Assembly (NCBI GenBank): GCA_017880705.1 | Contig: JADGRS010000010.1 | Span: 1 to 20,061, forward strand | Length of the DNA: 20,061 nucleotides | Origin: Burkholderiales bacterium | GTDB taxonomy: Bacteria; Pseudomonadota; Gammaproteobacteria; Burkholderiales; Usitatibacteraceae | Direction: 5' to 3' | Shown: positions 13,808 through 20,061 of the stretch, piece by piece | How the letters are laid out: every line of letters begins with the position of its first letter | How positions within the stretch are numbered: position 1 is the stretch's first letter | Made by a program: the position numbers and the translations under genes | The notes under the pieces: model-generated | The model's input: only the letters and a program-made list of their open reading frames with translations | The model's database searches: none | What the model was told of the DNA's origin: nothing

Positions 13808-16800
13808 GCGGGCGCAGGCGCGCGAAGGGGCGAGGGGTCGCCGCTCGCCCCGCGATACGTGCCACCCACAGCGACGCTAGCGGTAAGAGGCATGCGCGCC
13901 TGCAAGGCTGGACTTTGCGCCTTGTCGGCAACCCGGCACTCATTTCCCCTGTTGGTGTGGAGCAACCGCTGGAGCGGCGCGCAGCGGCACTCTTCGCGCT
14001 CGCGGCGATCGAGCCGGGAATCTCGCGCCGGCAGGCGGCCACGATGCTTTGGCCCGAGTCGGACGAGCCGATCGCGCGCCAGGCGTTGCGCCAGCAGCTG
14101 CTGCGGGTGAAAAAGCATACCGGCGAGGAATTGATCACCGGCCACGCGGCTCTTCGCCTCGGCCCGCGGCTATCCACGGATCTCGATAGCGTCGATGCAC
14201 ACGGCCCGCTGCTGGGCCGATTCGACTACGGCAGCGAGGACGAACTCGCGCGGTGGGTGGAGCGGGCACGCGGCGCGCGGCGCGAAGCGTTCGTCGTACG
14301 CATGCGCCGAGAGCTGGCCGAAGCCGAAGGCGCCGGTGAACACGACGCGAGCATCCGCATCGCAGGCCGATTGCTCGACGTGGATCCGGACAACGAGCAG
14401 AACCACCGCGCGCTCATGCGCGCGCACTATCTGGCCGGCGACGTAGCGCGAGCGCAGGTGGCCTACGATCGCCTCGAAGCGATGCTCGCCAGGGAATTCG
14501 GCGCGCGGCCGTCCGCGGAGACCGAGCAACTGGCGCGCACGATTCGCCTCGCACGCGAGGCGGCACCCTTAGTCGCACCCCGCCAGGCGCCACCCTCGGT
14601 GCTCCGACCCCCGCGTCTCATCGGCCGCGAGCGTGAGTGGGCCCTGCTCGAAGAGCGCTGGGCGGCATCGGATAGCGCGATCGTCACAGGCGTGGCCGGT
14701 GTCGGCAAGACGCGGATCCTGGCCGACTTCGCCGCAAGCCACGGACAGGTGCCTATAATCTCGGCGCGGCCGGGAGATGCGCTTGTTTCCTTCTCCCTTC
14801 TCGCGCGCGTTCTGCGCAATCTCGTGGCGCGCCTGCTAACCCCTCTCACTACGGGAGTGCGCACGCAGCTCGCCAGCCTGCTGCCGGAGCTGGGACACGC
14901 GCAGCCGATCCGCGACAAGGCCGGCCTCGCACGGCTGCTGCGCGCGGTCGAGGCGTTGCTCGAGCAAGCGCTCGCGGAAGGGCTGGCGGGCATCGTGTTC
15001 GAGGACCTGCACTACTCCGACCCGGCCTCCGTCGAGGCCCTGCGGACGACCATCACTTCGGACCGCCGCATGCCCTTTATCGTGTCCTGCCGCGGCGACG
15101 AGCTCGGCGAGCACGCTCGCGCCTTTCTCGATGCGCTGATCTCCGCAGGCGGGCGCCGCATCGAGCTGCCGCCGCTCACGATACCGCAGGTGATGGATCT
15201 TCTCGAGTCGCTCGAGCTTCCGGGCTTCGACGCGGTGCGATTCGCGCCGGAGATCGCTCGCCATACCGGCGGCAATCCGCTGTTCGTGCTCGAGACCGTG
15301 AAGGCGATGCTGCTCGAGCAGCTCGACGCCGGCGTACGCCTTCCGCTCGCGCAGAGCGTCGCGGCGCTGATAGAGCGGCGCCTTCAGCGGCTCACGCCCG
15401 CCGCGCGCCGCATCGCGCGCTGCGCGGCGGTCGCGGGGCAGGAATTCTCCACCGAGCTCGCGGCGCGGGTCTTGGGCGCGCGTTCCCTGGAGCTCGCCGA
15501 TGCCTGGGCGGAGCTCGACGCCGCGCACGTGTTCGCCGACGGCGGCTTCGCGCACGACTTGATCTTCGAGGCCACGCTGGCGTCCGTGCCCAAGGCGATC
15601 GCGCGACGCCTGCATGCGGAAATCGCCGCCTGCCTCGAGTCCTCAGCTGCCGAACCCGCGCGAGTCGCCCAGCATTGCGAGGCCGCGGGTGAAAATCACA
15701 AGGCCGGCCACGCCTTCGCGCGAGCCGCCGCCCAGGCCAAGGCGGCCGGCCGCAGGATCGAGGAGGCGAGCCTGCTCGCGCGCGCCGCGCATTGCTTTGC
15801 TGCATGCAAGGATGGCGATGCGGCGTTCGAAGCGCTGCTCGCGCGCGCCGAGGCGATGATGTACAACGATCTCGGGGAATCCACTTGCACATCGGTGCTT
15901 GCCGCCGAGGCGTCCGCCCGCAACGATGCGCAGCGCCTGCGGGCGTTGCTCTGCAAGGCGGAGTTCTTCAGCAACCGCAGCGAATCCGAAGTGGCCGTCG
16001 AGACGGGGCGCATCGGCATCAAGCTCGCGGGGCGATTGCGGCGCGGCGACCTTTCCGTGCGCTTCAAGCTGGTGGTCGCGGGAGGGCTGTGCGAGCTGCG
16101 CCGTGTCGACGAGGCGCTCGCGCTCCTCGAGCCGCTGCGCGAGTGGGCCGGCACGACCCTCGAGCCGCGATCGCGCATCGAGTTCCTGATCCAGCTCGGC
16201 ATCACGCTCGCCCTCGCCAATCGTCTCGCCGACGCGCTCGACGCGTTCGAAGCGGCGCGGGCAATTGCCGCCGCCGAAGGCTTCAAGGACTTGCTCGCTA
16301 CGACGCTCTCCAATCTCGCGACCACGACGAGCAAGCGCGGAAAGCTCACCCGCGCGGCGGAATACGGGCGGCAGGCGCTGCAGCTTTCGCGCGAGTCGGA
16401 ACTGTTGAAGGGCACGCCGCTGCAGACGCAAGCGCTCTTCGCGCACCGCCTGCGCGATCTCGGCCACTACGACGAGGCAATCGCGATGCTCGAGGAATCG
16501 CTCGCCGAATTCCGCCGCGCCGGCACGCGCCATTGGATCTTCGCGACGGCCCACAGGCTTGCGCTCGCTTATGCGCAAGTCGGCCAGCATGCACGCGCTG
16601 CGCGGCTGCTCTCGGAGGAGGCCACCGGCCTTGCGACTAAGATGCAGGCGATCTGGATGGCGCATCGCGCGGAGGTCGCTCGTCTCGCGGGCGGCGACGC
16701 GATCACGCCCGTGCGTGCGGCGCTGGGGCTCCTCGGAGGCGACGTGGACGACGGCAACAACCGCCTCGTGAGCCTCGTCGCCTCCGGCATCGTCCCGGCC

Positions 16801-17199
16801 GCCGAAGGCGAGTCGATGGCGACCGCGGTCGCGGCCTGGGCCGAAGCGCGCGAACGATACGGAATGGCGGTTGCGGCGCACGTGCGCGCCGCGGGATGCG
16901 CGCTAGCGCAGGGAGCGCTCGACCGCGCGGAGCCGCAGATCGATGCGGCGCTGCGCCTCTTCGCCGAGTTCGAGCCCGACAACTTCTATCGCATCGAGGT
17001 GTTGTGGGTTGCCGCTCAGGTGTTCCTCGCCGCGAAGCTCGACAAGCGCGCCCACCGGGTGCTCGCCGAGGGCCGCGACTGGGTCCGGCGCGTCGCTTCC
17101 GAGCACGTGCCTGGCGAGTATCGCCAGAGCTTCCTCCACCGCAATCCCGTGAACCTCGCGCTGCTCGCCGCAGCGCAACGTACCGCCCGCGACGCGTGA
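13804..17199 (+). CDS. BTAD / P-loop ATPase / TPR transcriptional regulator (SARP-like large regulator)
   Basis: This 1131-residue protein begins with a winged-helix DNA-binding part at about residues 34-120 (RLVGNPALISPVG, ERRAAALFALAAIEPGISRR, MLWPESDE, ARQALRQQLLRVKK). The helical bacterial transcriptional activator (BTAD) domain follows at about 145-250. Next is an AAA-type ATPase with RLIGREREWALLEERW, Walker A GVAGVGKT at 296-303 and Walker B IVFEDLHYSD at 396-405. The rest is tetratricopeptide-like helical repeats to the C-terminus. There is no C-terminal LuxR helix-turn-helix. Such proteins are thought to switch on target genes after ATP- and ligand-driven changes. GTG at 13804 overlaps the Crp stop; GTG at 13801 is the alternative. 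Residues 1-30 are basic and unlike the family. Likely targets include the exported-protein genes downstream, by position only. Confidence 0.9.
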   Translation: MSGRRRAKGRGVAARPAIRATHSDASGKRHARLQGWTLRLVGNPALISPVGVEQPLERRAAALFALAAIEPGISRRQAATMLWPESDEPIARQALRQQLLRVKKHTGEELITGHAALRLGPRLSTDLDSVDAHGPLLGRFDYGSEDELARWVERARGARREAFVVRMRRELAEAEGAGEHDASIRIAGRLLDVDPDNEQNHRALMRAHYLAGDVARAQVAYDRLEAMLAREFGARPSAETEQLARTIRLAREAAPLVAPRQAPPSVLRPPRLIGREREWALLEERWAASDSAIVTGVAGVGKTRILADFAASHGQVPIISARPGDALVSFSLLARVLRNLVARLLTPLTTGVRTQLASLLPELGHAQPIRDKAGLARLLRAVEALLEQALAEGLAGIVFEDLHYSDPASVEALRTTITSDRRMPFIVSCRGDELGEHARAFLDALISAGGRRIELPPLTIPQVMDLLESLELPGFDAVRFAPEIARHTGGNPLFVLETVKAMLLEQLDAGVRLPLAQSVAALIERRLQRLTPAARRIARCAAVAGQEFSTELAARVLGARSLELADAWAELDAAHVFADGGFAHDLIFEATLASVPKAIARRLHAEIAACLESSAAEPARVAQHCEAAGENHKAGHAFARAAAQAKAAGRRIEEASLLARAAHCFAACKDGDAAFEALLARAEAMMYNDLGESTCTSVLAAEASARNDAQRLRALLCKAEFFSNRSESEVAVETGRIGIKLAGRLRRGDLSVRFKLVVAGGLCELRRVDEALALLEPLREWAGTTLEPRSRIEFLIQLGITLALANRLADALDAFEAARAIAAAEGFKDLLATTLSNLATTTSKRGKLTRAAEYGRQALQLSRESELLKGTPLQTQALFAHRLRDLGHYDEAIAMLEESLAEFRRAGTRHWIFATAHRLALAYAQVGQHARAARLLSEEATGLATKMQAIWMAHRAEVARLAGGDAITPVRAALGLLGGDVDDGNNRLVSLVASGIVPAAEGESMATAVAAWAEARERYGMAVAAHVRAAGCALAQGALDRAEPQIDAALRLFAEFEPDNFYRIEVLWVAAQVFLAAKLDKRAHRVLAEGRDWVRRVASEHVPGEYRQSFLHRNPVNLALLAAAQRTARDA
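13821..13854 (+). other. GC-rich hairpin at the start of the BTAD gene
   Basis: GGGGCGAG (13827-13834) pairs perfectly with CTCGCCCC (13844-13851) around a nine-base loop, and flanking CGC/GCG can extend the stem past an AA bulge. It lies in the first 17 codons of the BTAD gene, just after the Crp stop. No T-run follows, so it is not a standard terminator. It could slow ribosomes or stabilise the Crp mRNA end, or be chance. Confidence 0.35.
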
Positions 17200-17213
17200 C
17201 GCTCGCGTCACGC
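17194..17213. repeat. Perfect inverted repeat over the BTAD stop codon
   Basis: GCGTGACGC and GCGTCACGC are exact reverse complements separated by TC. As RNA this gives an eight-pair stem with a CUCG loop. It includes the TGA stop. It lacks a T-run, so it may be a Rho-linked or processing hairpin, or an operator upstream of the next gene. It does not fit a CRP site, because GTGA and TCAC are eight and not six bases apart. Confidence 0.5.
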
Positions 17214-17237
17214 CGGGCCCTGTACAAAGCCTGAGAA

Positions 17238-17253
17238 GGTCCCGTTCGGGACC
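17238..17253 (+). other. Small hairpin in the leader of the cysteine-rich protein gene
   Basis: GGTCCC-GTTC-GGGACC is a perfect six-pair stem with a four-base loop. It sits just upstream of the AGGGAG ribosome-binding site (17256-17261) of the next gene. No T-run follows, so it is not a standard terminator. It could shape access to the ribosome-binding site or protect the mRNA 5' end. Confidence 0.4.
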
Positions 17254-17271
17254 CCAGGGAGATTGCCGACA

Positions 17272-18288
17272 ATGAACGTCGATCGCCTCTTGCGGCGAGC
17301 GGTGGGCTCGCATCTCGCTGCGGCCGTCATAGCGCTTGCCGCCGCGCAAGCCGACGCTTCGCTTCCCCCGACGATGAGCTACCAGGGAATCCTCACGAAC
17401 GCATCGTCGACGACGGTGAACGGATCGATCTCGATGACCTTCAGGATCTACAACGTCGCAAGCGGAGGGTCGGCGCTGTGGCAGGAAACGCAGCCATCGG
17501 TGGCCGTCACCAATGGGCAATTCAGCACCACGCTGGGCTCCGTCACCCCGATCGCGCTGATCTTCGACGTGCCGTATTACCTGGGCGTGACGGTGGGCGC
17601 CGACGCGGAGATGACACCGAGGCAGGCGCTCGCGTCAAGCGCGTACGCCTTCCGCGCGGGATGCATTGCCGGCGACCGCGTGACCTGCTACTCCGCAGGT
17701 GCGACCGTCGCTCCCGGCTGCTCGATGGGGATGCGTCTGTGCAACGGCGACGGACTGGGCTGGGGATCGTGCACCGGAGAGGTGACTCCCAATTGCAATG
17801 GCAATTGCGTGAACCTCGCCGGCGATCCCTCGAACTGCGGCACCTGCGGAAATGCGTGCAGCGGCGGGGCAAACGGCGCGGCGACGTGCACCGGAGGCGG
17901 CTGCGGGTTCACGTGCAACTCGGGATTCCGGCATTGCAATGGCCAGGCCGGCAATGGCTGCGAGTGCGCAGGCACGGGCTGCTGCTCGGGCGGCAGCTGC
18001 CAGGCCAAGCATTCCAACGGGCTCGGGCAATCGTATTTCGATTGCTTCGCTCTCGGCACGCCGGGGACCGCCTCAACCTACACGGCGACGATGGCCAACG
18101 AGGCCGCGCTGGCCTCGACCCTCTTGGGCAGCGTTTCGACGAACACCTGCTCGACCTCGTCGGTGACGCTGAAGTCCGGTGCGACCCAGTGCGCGGTGTG
18201 GGCCTATTCGGGGCCGCTCGCAGGCCGGGTGCTGTTGGGGGGCCCGAGTTGCGTGTGCCCCAGCTCGACCGATGCGATTTGGAACTGA
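17272..18288 (+). CDS. Secreted mosaic protein: YQG-type beta domain plus cysteine-rich myxobacterial-like region
   Basis: This 338-residue protein has a signal peptide (cut near AQADA, residue 29). Residues 36-129 form a domain seen in many bacterial surface and tail-fibre-like proteins: MSYQGILTNASSTTVNG, FRIYNVASGGSALWQE, NGQFSTTLGSVTP and MTPRQALASSAYAFRA. Residues 131-243 hold 19 Cys, including CVNLAGDPSNCGTCGNAC, a repeat type common in myxobacterial exported proteins. The tail, HSNGLGQSYFDC then WAYSGPLAGRV and CVCPSSTDAIWN, also resembles those. In total 24 Cys are present, an even number that suits disulfides formed outside the cytoplasm. AGGGAG lies about ten bases before the ATG, which is preferred to a TTG nine bases upstream. 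Function is unknown; a surface or extracellular structural or adhesive role is likely. Horizontal origin of the Cys-rich part is possible. Confidence 0.82.
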   Translation: MNVDRLLRRAVGSHLAAAVIALAAAQADASLPPTMSYQGILTNASSTTVNGSISMTFRIYNVASGGSALWQETQPSVAVTNGQFSTTLGSVTPIALIFDVPYYLGVTVGADAEMTPRQALASSAYAFRAGCIAGDRVTCYSAGATVAPGCSMGMRLCNGDGLGWGSCTGEVTPNCNGNCVNLAGDPSNCGTCGNACSGGANGAATCTGGGCGFTCNSGFRHCNGQAGNGCECAGTGCCSGGSCQAKHSNGLGQSYFDCFALGTPGTASTYTATMANEAALASTLLGSVSTNTCSTSSVTLKSGATQCAVWAYSGPLAGRVLLGGPSCVCPSSTDAIWN

Positions 18289-18301
18289 CGCGACCGGCCA
18301 A

Positions 18302-18441
18302 CCCGATCAACGCGCCGCCCTGTGGCAGGAGACGCTGCCTTCGGTATCGGTCGGGAGCCGGGCGAGTTCACGGCAAAGCCGGCATCGGTGACGCCGATCA
18401 CGTTCTCCTTCGAGCGCAAGTCGACGCACGGCCTGGACTGA
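18302..18441 (+). pseudogene. Decayed partial copy of the YQG-type domain
   Basis: Right after the mosaic gene, the sequence encodes ALWQETLPSVSV, close to ALWQETQPSVAV in that gene. After a two-base length difference that shifts the frame, it encodes GEFTAKPASVTPITFSFE, matching GQFSTTLGSVTPIALIFD in order. There is no start codon or signal peptide, and only about a third of the domain is left, ending at a TGA at 18439-18441. The best reading is a remnant of a duplicated or recombined related gene. The first 30 bases match the intact copy at about 24 positions, so it is a diverged paralogue and not a recent copy. It carries no function that can be seen. Confidence 0.65.
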
Positions 18442-18443
18442 TC

Positions 18444-20061
18444 GTGAAGCGCGCGGGAGCCCTCCTGACGAAGGTGGCGATAGTACTGGCCGCGGCGGCC
18501 ACGGCCTTGAGCCATTACGCATCGGCCTCGACCCCGCTCAGCGCCAACTACAGGATCACGGCCAGCAGCCTCAACAACGGCATCGGGGGCATGGGCTCGG
18601 CGAACTACCGGCTCACGTCGTCGGTGGGTGATGCGATCGCGAGCTTGTCGCTCGCGAGCGCGAATTTCCGGATCGCTTCCGGCTACCAGGCTGAGACGAC
18701 CGCAGCGCCCGAGGTCGTGCTCTCGACGGCGAGCCTCGTCTTCCCGTCGACCGCGGTCGGCTCCGCGAGTGCGATCCAGTCGGTAACGGTCAGCAACGCC
18801 GGCAGCGCGTCTCGCGCGCTCACCGCGATTTCGCCCGGCGGCGCGAATCCCGGCGACTTCGTCCTCGGCGGCACCTGCACGCCTTCCACGATCCTCGCTC
18901 CATCGAGCGCATGCTCGATCGACGTGACGTTCTCGCCGGCCGCATCCGGCTCGCGCACGGCGACGATCACCGTCGCAAGCGACGATACGGTCAATCCGAC
19001 CTACGTCGTGAACGTGAGCGGCACGGCTACCGACGCTCTTCCGTCGGCGGTGACCACGACGGCAACCGCCGTTACCGCCGCCGGCGCCACACTGAATGGC
19101 ACGATAAGCGCGAACGGCACGACGACCCTCGTCACCTTCGAGTACGGCACCACAACCGCATACGGCGGCACGATCGCGGCGACGCAAAGCCCATTGAGCG
19201 CCAGCGCGTCTTCCGCGTCAGTCTCCGCCGCAGTGACCGGATTGGCGTGCGGAACCACCTATCATTTCCGCGTGGACGCGACGAATGCCGGTGACAATGC
19301 GGCCGGCGCAGACTCGACGTTCAATACGCCCGCCTGCGCGACAGCTCCGGGCGCTCCCACGATCGGCACAGCGGCGCCCGGGAACGGCCACGCCTCGATC
19401 TCGTTCTCGGCACCGGCTTCGGACGGCGGATCGGCGATCACCAGCTACACGGTCACGTGCGCGCCGGGCCACGCGGCTAGCGGATCCGCAAGCCCGATCG
19501 TTGTGACCGGCCTTGCGAACGGGACGACCTACACATGCTCCGTCACGGCCACCAATGTGATGGGCACTGGCTCCCCTTCCGGCACGGTGAGCGTGACTCC
19601 CGTCGCAGGTTCGATGACGCAATTCGCCATCATCACGAGCCAGACCACCCCGAACATTGCTCTCATCGATCTCGCCACCAATACCGTGGTGAAGACCATT
19701 TCGATAGGCGCGGGAACCCCCGGCGGAGTGGCCGCCAATCCCGCTGGAGGAGTGGCCTACGTCGTCGTAGGCGCGAGCTCGGGGAGGGCGGTGACAATCG
19801 ACACATCCATCCTCGATGTGTCCGCGACCACGCCCTTGCCGGCGGGCGCGGGCGGCGGGACCAACATCGCGTTGAGCCCCGATGGAGCCCGGGCCTACCA
19901 GGCGGCGGCATCAAACAACGAGGTCCACGTCATCGATGTGGCGACCACTACGGTGATCACCTCGATCCCCGTTGGGTCCAATCCGTTCGGCATCGCTGTC
20001 AATCCGTCCGGCACGCGGGTCTACGTGGCCAACACGTTCTCCGGCTCGGTATCGGTCATCG
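18444..20061 (+). CDS. Large secreted multidomain protein (ASH-like, Fn3-like, YVTN-type beta-propeller), C-terminus outside window
   Basis: A reading frame open to the right edge (539 residues seen) starts at GTG 18444 and encodes a signal peptide: MKRAGALLTKVAIVLAAAAT, cut near ASA at residue 28. Residues 33-82 contain three short repeats (SANYRIT, SANYRLT, SANFRIA). Residues 88-197 form an ASH or choice-of-anchor-D-like beta domain (VVLSTASLVFPSTAVGS, CSIDVTFSPAASGSRTATI). Residues 200-297 and 301-387 are fibronectin-III-like (FEYGTTTAYGGT, GTTYHFRVDATNAG; SYTVTCAPG, GTTYTCSVTATN). From about 392 a YVTN-type propeller begins: IALIDLATNTVVKTISIG, IALSPDGARAY, VHVIDVATTTVITSIPVG and VNPSGTRVYVAN. 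Expected location is outside the cell or on the surface, for binding or adhesion. No good ribosome-binding site precedes the GTG. A C-terminal sorting signal may lie beyond the window. Confidence 0.85.
   Translation, partial: MKRAGALLTKVAIVLAAAATALSHYASASTPLSANYRITASSLNNGIGGMGSANYRLTSSVGDAIASLSLASANFRIASGYQAETTAAPEVVLSTASLVFPSTAVGSASAIQSVTVSNAGSASRALTAISPGGANPGDFVLGGTCTPSTILAPSSACSIDVTFSPAASGSRTATITVASDDTVNPTYVVNVSGTATDALPSAVTTTATAVTAAGATLNGTISANGTTTLVTFEYGTTTAYGGTIAATQSPLSASASSASVSAAVTGLACGTTYHFRVDATNAGDNAAGADSTFNTPACATAPGAPTIGTAAPGNGHASISFSAPASDGGSAITSYTVTCAPGHAASGSASPIVVTGLANGTTYTCSVTATNVMGTGSPSGTVSVTPVAGSMTQFAIITSQTTPNIALIDLATNTVVKTISIGAGTPGGVAANPAGGVAYVVVGASSGRAVTIDTSILDVSATTPLPAGAGGGTNIALSPDGARAYQAAASNNEVHVIDVATTTVITSIPVGSNPFGIAVNPSGTRVYVANTFSGSVSVI

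Noticed and set aside
15643..16881. Open frame of about 410 codons antisense to the BTAD/TPR gene
   Set aside because: It is Arg-rich and domain-free, opposite a region with coherent TPR-like helices.
17194..17213. CRP binding site at the BTAD stop
   Set aside because: The half-sites GTGA and TCAC are separated by eight bases, not the six of the CRP consensus. It was kept only as an inverted repeat.
18204..19187. Minus-strand open frame of 327 codons across the remnant and the secreted multidomain gene
   Set aside because: The translation is Arg/Gly/Asp-rich and featureless, whereas the plus strand encodes a signal peptide and recognisable beta domains.

Overview
The window is GC-rich and densely packed, with repeated 4-base ATGA/GTGA stop-start overlaps. 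Gene content points to a Gram-negative proteobacterium: a beta-barrel outer-membrane protein, a YbfB/YjiJ-type MFS transporter, GlmS, Crp/Fnr, and a NitT/TauT-type ABC importer. A betaproteobacterium (Burkholderiales or a relative) is the best guess, but this is inferred from protein style and not from a marker gene. No tRNA, rRNA, insertion sequence, integrase or CRISPR array was seen. No gap between genes exceeds about 210 bases.

Region 1 (1-4976, minus strand) reads as a catabolic and uptake cluster. In transcription order it holds a CaiB/BaiF class III CoA-transferase, an HMG-CoA-lyase-like enzyme with its catalytic residues intact, a small beta-barrel protein translationally coupled to the lyase, and a NitT/TauT-type ABC importer (binding protein, ATPase and a permease that runs off the left edge). 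Region 2 (5001-7243, plus strand) starts 24 bases from the CoA-transferase and diverges from it. It holds a NAPE-PLD/UlaG-like metallo-beta-lactamase-fold hydrolase coupled to an acyl-CoA dehydrogenase. Together these could import an organic acid, load it on CoA, oxidise it and cleave it. The substrate cannot be read from the sequence.

Region 3 (7262-9920) holds a LysR regulator diverging from an MFS transporter that is coupled to a carboxymuconolactone-decarboxylase-family protein. A visible promoter and a direct repeat lie between regulator and transporter. Region 4 (9907-11736, minus) is glmS, with a small hairpin next to its ribosome-binding site. A strong intrinsic terminator separates it from the upstream gene.

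Region 5 (11947-17199) is regulatory. A membrane CHASE2 protein without any output domain diverges from a Crp/Fnr regulator with a cAMP-type binding signature. The Crp gene overlaps by GTGA a 1131-residue BTAD/P-loop ATPase/TPR regulator. Region 6 (17272-20061) holds exported proteins: a mosaic cysteine-rich protein resembling myxobacterial surface proteins, a frameshifted remnant of its N-terminal domain, and a large secreted protein (ASH-like, two Fn3-like domains, YVTN-type propeller) that starts at a GTG and runs off the right edge. The most unusual parts are regions 5-6 and the outer-membrane protein embedded in region 1.
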